Source: Pycnococcus provasolii (lineage: Eukaryota > Chlorophyta > Pseudoscourfieldiophyceae > Pseudoscourfieldiales > Pycnococcaceae). Taken from it: 64,000 nucleotides of DNA. Both the position numbers and the translations under genes were made by a program. The notes beneath the pieces were generated by a model. It saw only the letters and a list, made by a program, of their open reading frames with translations, searched no databases and was not told the DNA's origin. Every line of letters starts with the position of its first letter. Position 1 is the stretch's first letter. Below are positions 39,436-49,824 of this stretch, piece by piece. Location of the stretch: positions 620,001 through 684,000 of the forward strand of contig OW568874.1 of NCBI GenBank assembly GCA_938743325.2, written 5' to 3'.

Positions 39436-40863
39436 CGTCGTTGCGTTGCGTAGCTTTCTCTTCTCTCCTAGGAGGTAGCGAGCAAGTGGCTGAGTTGAGG
39501 TTCTTCTTCAGGAGGGTGTCAGCCAAAGCCAGTCACCGAGTGCAGGCTTGCAGGTGGGTGTGGCTGACGGCTGACGGTTACCCGTGTGAAGAGTGATGGG
39601 CTGATAATGACGTGATGAGGCTGGGAGCTGGGAGCTGGCCGGTGGTGGAGTGGGGCACCGTGGGGTGCAAGTTATATGCAAGGTGAAAACACGTTCGGAA
39701 CATCATCGTGCGAAAGTAGAAACAGAAAGGGAAGGTGCTCGAAAGGGAGGTGACTTGCACCGCTAATAACTAAAAACGCGAACACCGCAGGAAGCGCGAG
39801 GTGGCCGGGCAGGCCGCGGGGGGGAGAGCTCCGAGGGACCTCGGGCAGGTTACCACGTGGCAGTCCCTCTTCGGCCGGCGCCCTCATGTGGCAGCCTTGG
39901 GGGGAGGGGGGAGGGAGGGAGCTCAGTCAGGCGGAGGAAAGAGGGCCCCTTGGATGGAGAAACCCACCTGCTGGATCCATGGACCTGAGGAGCCCCCTGG
40001 CTGCCTGGTCATAGTGAATGAGCAACTCTGTCATAGTGAAAACAACCTGGGTTTAGGTCGGGGGCCTAACTTAGACAAAGAAATAGGTTCCATGACGGAT
40101 CCTTATTGGTCGGTATCCCAGGTCGAGTGGTGTTGGCTGGTTATTTTATAAAAGTGTTTCGCGCTCTTCCTCTTGGACAAACTTCAGGCCGTTTTCTTGC
40201 AGTGTGAGCTCTGATGTCTGAGTGCGTGCCCTCTTGAGTCGCGGTGGTGCCAATCTTCTACTGGGCATGAGTAGCTTGCCCTTGAGCATACTGTAAGAAG
40301 GTCTGGCGCCCTCTTGAGTCTGGCGACCTGTGGCTCTCTCGTCAGTCAGAACACGCGCATACAACCGGTACGACCATCAACTCCAAATTTGATCTTCACT
40401 TAGGTGAGCGAGTCGAGTCAGGTGGCGACGAGCGTCGTTGAAGTGTTGCGGACATTTATCTGGTCTTGGGAATCACAGGCATCACTGATAGCCAGCCGGC
40501 ACTTGCAATTGGGGGAAGGGACCCTCAAAATACATGTGTGCAAGCTCCCGGATAGAGACAGAGGAAATGATCAGCTTTCTCGAACAAGCGGCAACTGCCA
40601 TCTCGTCAGAACGTGAACTCTGATTCATGAGAGTCTGGCAGAAGTGGCGGCAGCGGCGAGCACGAGCGCACATAAGCTTTGTTTGTGCACGCGAGAGCGT
40701 TATAATGCGCGCCTTATATAAAAAACAATTCATCAGGGGATTATGATAATCATTGTAATGTTATTTGTTCGGTTCGTTATTACTATCCTTGGACGTTCCA
40801 ATGTAAGTTCATTCTTAACAGCAAGCAACCAAAAAAAAAACTCTCACTCTACTAACATACGTG
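39436..40863. other. Intergenic, no gene recognised
   Basis: Nothing codes convincingly here. Visible are G-rich stretches (39820-39960) and a 13-base direct repeat GCCCTCTTGAGTC (about 40227 and 40308). The left end probably carries the upstream region of the protease gene. Confidence 0.45.
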
Positions 40864-41598
40864 CTACGAAGGTCCGCTCACTGCGTACTTGCGGCCGTAC
40901 CGCCTGCCGCTGAGAAGCTCAAGCAGCGCGCCCGGAAGCACGAGCCGGCTAATCAAAATGTGAAGCGGGTGGAAGTTCAAAAGACGACGCCGGCCACGGC
41001 CTCTGTCGTCTCTGTTGTCATCCTCCGCGAAACGACGTACGAGCGCACGCTGCCTCCTCGCGTTGCGAGGAACGGCAGCCTTCAGCTTCTCCAGAGCCTC
41101 ATCTCGGCGCTTCTGTCTCCGGTCGCACTCTGCGATGTCCATCGCCGACTCGCGGCGTGCCACCAGCTGCTCGAGCACCGTGTCGTGGTGCAGCGCAGCC
41201 ACCGTGCACGGTTCAGGGCATCGGAACGGGCACTGCTGCGCGTTCGACAGCCAGCGCATCGCGCAGCCTGCGCACGTCACGTGGCGCTGGCACGCGTACC
41301 GAACAGGCGCGACGAACAGCTCCGTGCAAACGAAGCACGTCAGCTCGGCGTCGAACGCCGTGAGACACGCGCTGCCTCCCGTGCAGGCGCTTGCCGCAAG
41401 GTTTTCGTTCGCGCATCCCTCCATCATGGCGGGCGCGCTCGACACGCGCGGCACGCCCATTCCTGGCAGGCTCGTGCACGCCGTTTCCGTCTGCGTGTAC
41501 GTTGCCGTCAGGTTCGTCGTCGTTGACGTCGACATGAGCCCGTCTGCGTCTGAGGTGTTGTGTGTGAAGGTACAAGTGTCGGGTTGCGTGTCGGCCAT
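40864..41598 (-). CDS. RING-type zinc finger protein
   Basis: I start at ATG 41598 (MADTQPDTCTF), since the longer frame upstream is Gly/Pro-rich and unlike coding sequence. 244 residues. A RING-like cluster is seen at about residues 85-130: CFVCTELFVAPVRYACQRHV, then CAGCAMRW and CPFRCPEPC, which fits C-x2-C...C-x-H-x2-C-x2-C...C. An E3 ubiquitin ligase of the simple RING type is therefore likely. A helical, charged stretch follows (DRRQKRRDEALEKLKAA), then a basic RGRGRRR and a hydrophobic C-terminal segment (ILISRLVLPGALLELL) that could anchor it to a membrane. No substrate can be inferred. Confidence 0.7.
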   Translation of the reverse strand: MADTQPDTCTFTHNTSDADGLMSTSTTTNLTATYTQTETACTSLPGMGVPRVSSAPAMMEGCANENLAASACTGGSACLTAFDAELTCFVCTELFVAPVRYACQRHVTCAGCAMRWLSNAQQCPFRCPEPCTVAALHHDTVLEQLVARRESAMDIAECDRRQKRRDEALEKLKAAVPRNARRQRALVRRFAEDDNRDDRGRGRRRLLNFHPLHILISRLVLPGALLELLSGRRYGRKYAVSGPS

Positions 41599-42510
41599 GG
41601 CTTGCTTGAAGGCTTCCTTTTTAAGGCAGCCTGATGAACAAGGTCTGATTGGACGAGAGGGAGAGAACTGGGGACCTTTTTGTAAGTACCCCTCCTCTGG
41701 GAAGTCTAAAAAGGTTGAAGTGATGCGTCCGGACGCGTCTCCCTCAGAGAAGTCCGGTCGTCGAGGTCCAGGTCCACCACCAGGGACGTTTGGAAACGCT
41801 GAAATGCAAGGTGCTTGCAAGGCGTTTGTGACAAGGCATGTGAACCGCACAAACGTCCTTCTAAACCTCGAGGGAGAGGGGTTGACGCGTTTTCTTCTCT
41901 CCTTTCATTTCAGATTTTCAATCAGCACCTCTCCTTCCCTTCCCTTCCTGCACCACTCCATTAGGCTGGATTGATGTTGGTCACCTTTCTGTAGGTGCTG
42001 GTCTTCATCTCTGCGGCTTGTTGGGATCCGTCGTTAAACTGTCATCCTTGTACAGTAAATCATTGGAATCAATCCAGGGTGAAAAGAACAAGGGGGAGTT
42101 TGTTTGGCCCAAGGACCTTTTCACCCTCGGCCCCTCCGCCCGTTATTTGTTCGCCATACCCGGCTCATGCGTAACATGTCACGCTGTGAATGTGGTGCCC
42201 AGTGGTGGTTCGGAGTAGTCAGTGCAGCTTTTTTGCAGGCTTGTATGGTCTTTGTGGTATGGTCTTTGTGAGAGGTCTATGGTCGTGCCTCTTCTACAGG
42301 TATGGTCTTTTTTACTTATTGGCTCGTTGGCGTTTTTAGTACACCTTGGCTCCTTTCGTTCATTGATTGGCTCGCTCATTGATTCGTCCTCATCAATCAC
42401 TGCACACGTTGGTCGGTTGGTCCTCATCATACCTGATAGATTGGCAGCGCGCAGGCGTTTGTTGATTGGCTCATAAAAAACAGTATACCATAATAGTGGT
42501 AGTAACGAAG
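41599..42510. other. Divergent intergenic region
   Basis: This separates the divergent RING and secreted-protein genes and probably holds both promoters. Short direct repeats GGTATGGTCTTT occur near 42245, 42257 and 42299, and TTGGCTC recurs near 42320-42470. No gene is evident. Confidence 0.45.
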
Positions 42511-43546
42511 ATGATGACGACGAATGTCAGGAACATGCGATCGATCGTCACGGCGTCATCAGCCGTTCTGGTCGCTCTGCTTGCTGTCGTCGTAATGCTC
42601 AGTGCCGTGAGTGGTGTGAGCGCAGACAAATCGACGACGACGACTTATGAGACGACGAAGTACGTTGATGAATACAACTCAGGCTACTACGGTGATGAAT
42701 ACAAATCAGGCTACTATCCCAAGTACAAGTGGTGGGCGCCGTGGACGTGGAAGTACAGCAGCAACAAGTACAATGACAACAAGTACGACTCTGGATACGA
42801 CTCTGGATACAGCAAGTACGGCTCTGGATACAGCAAGTACGACTCTAAATATGGAGTTGGGCCGTACTATGGGAAGCAGTACGAGCAGGACGAGCACTAC
42901 CCGTGCGACACGTTCTACCCCAAGCCGAAGTGGTACTCGCCGTTTACATGGAAGTATCGCAAGTATGCCAAGTTTGACTACTACTCTGGTCCTTGCGAAG
43001 TAAAGAAGGAAGAACACTGTCTTCCCTTCTGGGGAAAAGATCTTCCTGACGATGCGAGTGAAGCTACTTGGTACACTGTCACTCACGCTTCTGGTGGTGG
43101 TGGGTGCCATGGCGGTGCCAAAAATGGGTGCAGCACGGCCGTGATGGGTGGTGATGCCAGCACGGGTGGTGATACCCGTCGTCGTCAGCTTCTCGACCGT
43201 CCTAACCCGCGGCCTCTATACGAAACTCAGTACTTCTATGCGAAGTCAGAAGCGCATGGCTTGACGTTCACTCTCACGAATTACTACCACAACAATGAAA
43301 AGTGGGTATGTGCGATTGACGATATCAGCCGCAAGAGTGCAATTTGTACGATGGCTGGACACTTTGGAGGAAGCTATTCTACACCTGAAAAGTGCATCCT
43401 TACGTTTAAAACGCATCAAAAGGGTGGAAAGTGCATTCCACACCACATGGAACTCGACTGTGGGAAGCCACCGTACGTTGAAACGAGCAAATTCAGCAAG
43501 ATTGACTACCGTGACATTCCCCACAAGGACATCACAACAACAACAA

Positions 43547-43577
<31 letters not shown>

Positions 43578-43601
43578 AACAACAACAACAACAGCAGCAG
43601 C

Positions 43602-43632
<31 letters not shown>

Positions 43633-43640
43633 GCAGCAGC

Positions 43641-43672
<32 letters not shown>

Positions 43673-45333
43673 CGCACGCTTTTGAGGAGTGCACTGCTTG
43701 TGTACCAGGTTTGTCGCTTGATGATACCAAGTATACCTCGTGCGACCCCGAGCCATTCGAAGGAGAAACGATCACCCTCTTCAAGGTCGCGGGTGACATC
43801 AGCAATCTTCCCGACGGCGATCCTGCCGACGTCACCATCACCTCGTTCCCATGCATCACTAACTCGTCCCAGGAGGTGGATTTTTCTTCTTTTGGATTTT
43901 CACAATTCCCAAATCTTGAGGAGGTTCGCTTCGCCAACTGGGTGACAGGACCTGCGGAGGATTTCAGGGTACGTACGCTCCTCCTCCTTACTTGCTTTCC
44001 CTTCGACCCTTCCTCCTTCTTCTTGGTGTTCTGCCTTATGTTCTTCTACAATAATATGGCATATCTTCGACAGAACACACACAAAATATTTGGTAGCACC
44101 TCACTAACAAACCAATCACAAATTCACAACAACACAACAACCATTCGTCGTATCATCAAACAACAAATAATAACAACAACAATAGTTCGACGGTAATGGG
44201 GCAGGCTCTTTGACGAGCATCTACGCGCCTCGTCTTACGGGTAACCCGAACCTGGAAGTCGCCGTACGTATCCCTTTCAAGACCATAATCGACTTTTCAA
44301 CTGATTGCACAAAACTCACCATGTGCTCACCACTCCACCACAAATACAACACCATCACTCACTAAACACACAGATCAGCGAAAACCCGAATCTCACGAGC
44401 GTGGACTTGTCTGCGCTGATGGAGGCGGGAAGCGTCAGCGTACGTCTCACACTGTTCTCTTGTCTTTTTATTCCTTGTTTTTTGTGTGTTCTTCCACCAT
44501 AACAAATCGTATCACTCAAGTGCTGCATGTGAAATTCACTCACTCACTCTTCTTCCTTACAAAACTTCCATACAAACAAAACAACAGATTTTTCTCAATC
44601 CTGAACTCGTCGACGTCAAGCTCCCTGAGTTGACGACAGTGGCGGCTTTCCTCGTACGTGACAACCCATCATCAAATGGATTCATCGTCGTCACAAGAAC
44701 AACAGCACCAAAACTTACAGTACCACCAATCCACCATCCAATACAAACAAAAACAACAACAGATCACCAACAACGAGAACCTCGTCGGCATCTTCCTACC
44801 TGTGCTGACGACATCGAATTTTGTTTTTCAGGTACGCAACGAGTGACAACAACCCGTCATCGCCGCCGACCCCCCCACCCATCTATTATTTGTTTCGCTT
44901 CTCCGATGTCTACTATCTACCTCCTTCATCTTTTCCCACACAGCAGATACATTCATCGTCACAACAACACCAAACTCACCTCCTACCCTCCATCCCTTTT
45001 TTCCCTCTGACAACCCCTATCCCTCCTCCAACCTTACAGGTTTTCGCCAACAGAAATCTCCAGACGCTGTGCGCACCCAACCTTACAGATGGAGGTTCTG
45101 GTGGTGACTTTGACGGCGTGTGCATCGGCGACGAAAACGACCAACCATCGCTCGACGCGGACCTTAGTTCGTTGGTGACTGGAACGTTCACCTCTGGGAT
45201 TCCGTTTTGCTATGGAGGAGGAACCCAGCCTCCCCTGGAAGCCGAAAAAGTCTGCGGAAAAGAAGGCAATGGTCTCTTCACCGCAGATGGATGCCCGTCG
45301 ATGGCATGCCCCACGCCCCCACCACCCTCCTAG
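42511..45333 (+). CDS. Six-exon secreted Tyr/Gly/Lys- and Thr-rich leucine-rich-repeat protein
   Basis: Exons: 42511-43968, 44186-44263, 44374-44439, 44588-44653, 44763-44831, 45040-45333. All five introns are phase 0 and begin GTACG; four end in ACAG and the first in ATAG. The spliced frame is 2,031 nt, 676 residues. A signal peptide (SAVLVALLAVVVMLSAVSGV) is followed by Lys/Tyr/Gly repeats (SGYYGDEYKSGYYPKYKWW), a Cys-bearing region, a poly-Thr/Ala run that is probably O-glycosylated, and a receptor-L-like leucine-rich region. Exons 2-5 each encode one repeat: YAPRLTGNPNLEVA, ISENPNLTSVDLSALMEA, IFLNPELVDVKLPELTTV, ITNNENLVGIFLPVLTTS. Likely an extracellular matrix or cell-wall/adhesion protein. 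Start chosen at the ATG nearest the signal; an upstream in-frame TTG is unlikely. Confidence 0.8.
43534..43673 (+). repeat. ACA/GCA trinucleotide tract coding for Thr/Ala
   Basis: About 46 triplets of ACA interrupted by three GCA clusters encode the Thr/Ala run of the secreted protein. Other frames read poly-Gln or poly-Asn, and the opposite strand poly-Cys or poly-Leu; I take these as shadows. Confidence 0.95.
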
Positions 45334-46181
45334 ATAGGAAAAAAAACAAAAAGACGAAAAAGACGAAAAAGGAGAAAAAGGAGAAAACCAAGAAGAAGCC
45401 TTGAACACGACCGACGACCGACGTGAGGATGGAGATAATAATCTGCTGACGACGAGCGAGTAGTAGTCAGCAATTTTTGACCAGTTTTGCCGTCCTCGTC
45501 CACTACTGAGTGAGCAGGAATAAGCACAATAGCAGAAGGAATGCTAGCAGAGAGAGAGAGAGAGAACACACACACACACACACACACAGAGCTCGAGAGT
45601 TTGGTGACAAACACTTTTTGTTTTTTGAAATTTCTTGCAGCCAAGAAAAGAATCACCACAGTTTGTGTTTTCTTTTGTGTGTAATCACCAATCAACAACA
45701 TCAAAATTTCAACTACCTGTACATTCGAATCTTACAAAACTAGTTACACAGCAGGTGTCTCTCTACTAGTACAGTAGAACACACGGTGGCGCATCTCTAT
45801 ATTGCACATGATGATGCGCAAGAAGCACGAAACACCTGATTTTAATTTTATAAGATTGGCGTGTGAAAGAAAGAAAGTGTTGTGTTAGAAATTTTCCATC
45901 GCATTTATGTATACAATCAAACATAAAGGATCGTCGTGTTAGTTTGATCGAGGAATCAGAAACAAAATTCTGTGAATTTGTCAAGCGCCTGCCACGGCGT
46001 AGTACGCCATCGAGAGGTGGAATGCACCCGCGGATACGTTCACGTTTAATTTGACTCCGTAAACGGAACGACCGACGAATGAAGTGGGTGTCCCTTCGTC
46101 TGCCACGGCACACGGACGTCATCATTTTCCTCGAAGAAATAAAAAAACAACCTGGGCAAACAAAACAAGTCACGCACCTTT
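45334..46181. other. Convergent intergenic with GA and CA microsatellites
   Basis: Includes an AAAAAGACG/GGAGAAAAA repeat just after the stop (45341-45390), (AG)n at about 45550-45564 and (AC)n at 45565-45589. The rest is AT-richer and carries no gene I can support; it likely contains both 3' UTRs. Confidence 0.5.
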
Positions 46182-47369
46182 CTATTTGCAGGATGCTGGT
46201 AGGGGAGGAATCTCGCTCTCAAAGGTGCAGCCATCAGATTGCGAAGATGATATGCTTGCAGCAAAACCAAGTTTCACCCTCTTCTCCGTGCCTAGCAGCT
46301 TGAGGGCCCACAACGGATTGTCTTCGGCACCAGCGGAAGGCCTTCGACGCTTTCTCTTCTTGCATCTGCTAAGCGCAGCCAGCTGCTTGTCGAGCACATG
46401 CGATGCCTGAGATAGCACTCGCTCCGCCTCCACGTCGCTGCTTAGCTCGACGAATGCGCTGCCGTAAAAACCGCAAGTTGACGGGTCAATCGCCCATAAC
46501 ACGCGCTCCACATTCACCGCACCATCGCAGCAGCGCACCACAAATTCACGCAGCGTCGATGCGCGGACGTGCAGTGGCAATTTTCCGAAAAACATGCGGC
46601 GATTCGGGGAGAACTTTGTGCCGACGTGACTTGTGCTACCCTGCGTGAATTCCGTCTCCGACTTTGCGGTAGCATCAGTCTCCATTGCTGCATTTCGCAG
46701 AAATGCTGGCCTCTGCTTGGGAGCCGTGTATCCCTCGGTGCACAGCGGGCATCGCAAAAGACTTCGCGAGCACTTAGGGGCGCAGGCTGGGCAAACTATC
46801 ACTGGTACCTTGCACTCGCGCATCGCGCAGTGAAATTGCCCTCGGTACAATGCGTAAGGTCTCGCGCAGACGCAGCATTTTGGCTGTGGTGGCTCCACAG
46901 CTGCCGCAGTTGTCTCACGTCGACTCAACACTTCGCCTGCGATCGCCTCCGCGAGCTGGTCAGATCCCATGGGCTTACCCGCAAGGTCCACCAGGTTGTG
47001 ATTCTCGGGAAGCTGCTCCTGGCGCCTGTCGAATAGGTAGTTCATGCCCGTCCAATAACCGCCGGACGGGAACGTCTTCAGGTACCGCTCGATGCCGCCG
47101 CGAACGTGCGACACTCCCTGAACCTTGAAGCCGTCGTCCTCACTCGTCATCTTATTCAGCAGTGCCGTCGCCCTTTCGCATCGGATTCCTCCCGTGCAGT
47201 ACATGAGAACCTCCTTGCCCTGCAGCTTTTGCTTTGTTTCCTCGGAGTTCAGCCACGCCGCGAAAATCCAATGGATTGTCTCCCCAGGCACGTGACGTTT
47301 CAAAAACTTTGTGAACGGTTGTAATTGCAGCCACGCCACCACATGCCGCTCGAGCACGTTATTTTTCAT
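46182..47369 (-). CDS. Rhodanese/zinc-cluster/RRM protein (TSTD2/UPF0176-like)
   Basis: ATG at 47369; 395 residues. The active-site loop LMYCTGGIRCERA (Cys58) is the signature of UPF0176/TSTD2-type rhodaneses, which in bacteria (TrhO) take part in tRNA uridine hydroxylation. FPSGGYWTGMNYLFDRR follows as in that family. Next come paired Cys motifs (CCVCARPYALYRG, CPACAPKC, CPLC), a zinc-binding cluster typical of the eukaryotic members. From about residue 260 there is an RRM-like fold (RMFFGKLPLHV, STCGFYGSAFVELSSD), suggesting RNA binding. The usual N-terminal ferredoxin-like domain is missing; only about 40 residues precede the active-site strand, and the fibrillin gene ends 109 bases upstream, so missing exons are unlikely nearby. 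Could be truncated but functional. Confidence 0.75.
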   Translation of the reverse strand: MKNNVLERHVVAWLQLQPFTKFLKRHVPGETIHWIFAAWLNSEETKQKLQGKEVLMYCTGGIRCERATALLNKMTSEDDGFKVQGVSHVRGGIERYLKTFPSGGYWTGMNYLFDRRQEQLPENHNLVDLAGKPMGSDQLAEAIAGEVLSRRETTAAAVEPPQPKCCVCARPYALYRGQFHCAMRECKVPVIVCPACAPKCSRSLLRCPLCTEGYTAPKQRPAFLRNAAMETDATAKSETEFTQGSTSHVGTKFSPNRRMFFGKLPLHVRASTLREFVVRCCDGAVNVERVLWAIDPSTCGFYGSAFVELSSDVEAERVLSQASHVLDKQLAALSRCKKRKRRRPSAGAEDNPLWALKLLGTEKRVKLGFAASISSSQSDGCTFESEIPPLPASCK

Positions 47370-47478
47370 GTTAAAAAAAAGAAAAGAAAAATCAAACGGT
47401 ACTTAGGTTCAAGTTACTTGCTCACTCAAACCAAATCAATCAAAATCAAACAAAACAAAACAAAACAAACATATCAAA

Positions 47479-48750
47479 TCAATCGGTGGTGGTACCGTCC
47501 TCCTCCGCCTCCACCTCGTCCTCGCGAACGAGCACAAACACGCCACCGCCATCGCCGCGGCTCACGCGCACCTCGCCGTCGACGAACGTGTTCACAAGCC
47601 ACGTGCTGTTTCCAGGGCTGTTCGCGCTCTGGTCGATGGACAGGCGCAGCTCTGGCGCACTTCCGCTCGCAGCGCCACCACCGAGTGCCGAGCTGAGCGC
47701 ATCCGCGGCGGCAGTCGCGGCGCCGTACAGCGGGCTCACGGCGGGAGTGAGTGCGGACGGGATTGTCGCCGTCGCCTCGCTTTCTTCTGGCAGTGCGACG
47801 GAAGCTCCGCTGAACGCGATGTCGAGTCGGCAGTCGGACACGAACTTCGCGGTCGCGTTGGCGCACGTCTTGACGGTTCCGAGCGGGCCGCGTAGTGCGG
47901 ATGCGTTCACCACCTGCGCAACCCCTTCGGATTCGTTGACGTCGATATTCTGGTAGATGTCAAGCACCTCGACGTACGGCAGTTGTCCGACGAAGAGCAG
48001 CGGAACGAGTTCGGAGTTGGACGTGTACACGAGCCTCCACTTTCCGGGCGTGTTTGTCTTCATGTCGCTTGCGGGTGGTGCGACCACCTCGAGTGCGACG
48101 ATGGCGTCCTCGATCGCCGCTCGATTATCCACCTTGGCACCACGCTCGCACCCTTCGAGGGCGGCGAACAGCGCGTCTTTCGCTGACCTTGCGTCCGACA
48201 CGGGCGCGGGCGGCGTCGACGGCGGGACGACAATCATAGGTTCGTCGTCTTCGTCGTCGTTGTCTATCACGGCGGGTTCAGGTTCGGGTGCGGGTGGGTC
48301 TTCTTCCCAGTCGATCGTCTGCGACGTGACAGTAACGGGAGGTTCGGGAAGAGCAGGTTCATCTTCCGGTTTTTCTTCTTCTTCTTCTGACGAAGCTTCT
48401 GCAGGTGCAGGCTCATCGTCGTCAGCGTCTGGTGTTGGTGTATCTTCTTCTGACTTTGGTGCCGAAGCCGCCTTCTTCGTTCTCCTCTTACGCCGCGACC
48501 CTGAGGACGACGACGAGGATGACGACGACGACGAGGATGACGACGACGAAGACTCCGCCCGAACCAGCACCGGCGAAGCCCGTGTTGATCGAGTCCCAGA
48601 TCGAGGCTCACGTCGCACGAGCGGATGAGCACGCGTGAGACCGATGGTAAGCCGCGCCGCCGATGACTGACAAACACGACGTGAACAAACACGAGAACAA
48701 ACACGAGCAGGATGATGAGGATGAGCCGACATCATCATGGAGAGCGCCAT
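47479..48750 (-). CDS. Plastid-lipid-associated protein (fibrillin family)
   Basis: ATG at 48750; 423 residues. The first 65 residues are Ser/Arg/Ala-rich without acids (SSAARLTIGLTRAHPLVRRE), a good plastid transit peptide. A long acidic, serine-run linker follows (residues 68-190). The PAP/fibrillin domain covers about 195-410: DALFAALEGCERGAKVDNRA, GKWRLVYTSNSELVPLL, VNASALRGPLGTVKT, STWLVNTFVDGEVRVSRGDG and VFVLVRED. Members bind lipids at plastoglobules or thylakoids. The protein is good evidence that the organism has a plastid. It lies on the same strand as, and 109 bp upstream of, the rhodanese gene. Confidence 0.9.
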   Translation of the reverse strand: MALSMMMSAHPHHPARVCSRVCSRRVCQSSAARLTIGLTRAHPLVRREPRSGTRSTRASPVLVRAESSSSSSSSSSSSSSSSSGSRRKRRTKKAASAPKSEEDTPTPDADDDEPAPAEASSEEEEEKPEDEPALPEPPVTVTSQTIDWEEDPPAPEPEPAVIDNDDEDDEPMIVVPPSTPPAPVSDARSAKDALFAALEGCERGAKVDNRAAIEDAIVALEVVAPPASDMKTNTPGKWRLVYTSNSELVPLLFVGQLPYVEVLDIYQNIDVNESEGVAQVVNASALRGPLGTVKTCANATAKFVSDCRLDIAFSGASVALPEESEATATIPSALTPAVSPLYGAATAAADALSSALGGGAASGSAPELRLSIDQSANSPGNSTWLVNTFVDGEVRVSRGDGGGVFVLVREDEVEAEEDGTTTD

Positions 48751-49824
48751 GATATACTAAAATGTGATCCAAAACCTTTGGAGAATTCTTCGAACGTCTC
48801 CCAAGGGTTGATATTTCCGGGCAGCCGGGGGGAGGGTCTTTTGGGACCACAGAAACCTGGGGGAGGAAGATTCCGCTCACTCGTGCAAAGGAGGATCCCC
48901 GGATCCAAGGGGAAGAAGAAGGCGAAGAGGCGAACTGAACTGGAGAAGGTCAGAAGGAGAAGTTCCGCCCCTGGCCTGTGGCAGCCTGGAGGTAATGGAG
49001 AAGCTCCCTGGAGGTGGAACCCCTAGCTATCATAGGAGGGTCCAGAGAGGGAGAGAGAGAGGGAGGTGGTTCAGAGAGGGAGGTGGTCCACAGAGGGAGG
49101 TGGTGCAGGAGAGGAAGCCAAGAGACTTCAATCTGAAAGAAATAGCATTTAACGAGCTTAAGACGAAGATGATGTTTACGGCATGCAGTGGATGCGCACT
49201 TGAGCTCGCTTAAGTGCCGCGCAATGCCTCCGTTCTCAGCTGCGCTGCTAGTGCCTCCAGCTGCGCTCCCTGTTGCGTCATCCGCGCGGCGGGCGCCATG
49301 GCCGGCGTTAGGCGACGAGGACATGTTGTGCGTTCTGAGTTTGAAAATGGCCTCGGAAAACTCCCCGAGCCTCCAACCTCTTCCAGGGGGGGACTCCAGT
49401 AGGTAGGGGATACGTACTGTACCATATGGGGAAGTGGTGGTTCTCGTCCTGGATGTTCCCGAACGGCCCAACGTTTCGTAGTACTACAATCGGGAATCCA
49501 AAGTGGCAATCCAAAAAACAAACCTTGAAGGGGACCCAACACGATCGGAGTTGGGAGAGGGCAGTTTGTCCAGGTAGTTTGTCCCCTGATGCCTGATTCT
49601 GCCCGGAACGAATAAAAAGGTTAATCTTCCCCTTGCGTTTGGGAGACCTCTTGCTTGGGGAACCATCGTAGTCCCGCCTTTCTTTCTTTCTTTCCCCCCT
49701 CCCTTTATTTCGTTCTTACTGTACGAACTTGCAAAGGGCTTGGCAAAGGGCCTTGCGAAAAGCTTGCGAAAAGGTTGCCTGTTTGTTGCAACCCTCCCCT
49801 TGCACTACTTTTTTTGAACCAGCC
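48751..49824. other. Intergenic between divergent genes, no gene recognised
   Basis: About 1.07 kb with GGAGGTGGTnCAGAG-type short repeats at 49040-49110 and a GGCTTGGCAAAGGGCCTTGC-type direct repeat near 49738-49770, just upstream of the HEAT-protein start. Short frames here have no recognisable family. Confidence 0.45.

Noticed and set aside
43246-43937. Poly-Cys, poly-Leu or poly-Gln proteins at the trinucleotide tract
   Set aside because: They are alternative readings of the ACA/GCA tract; the Thr/Ala reading is continuous with a signal peptide and spliced LRR exons.
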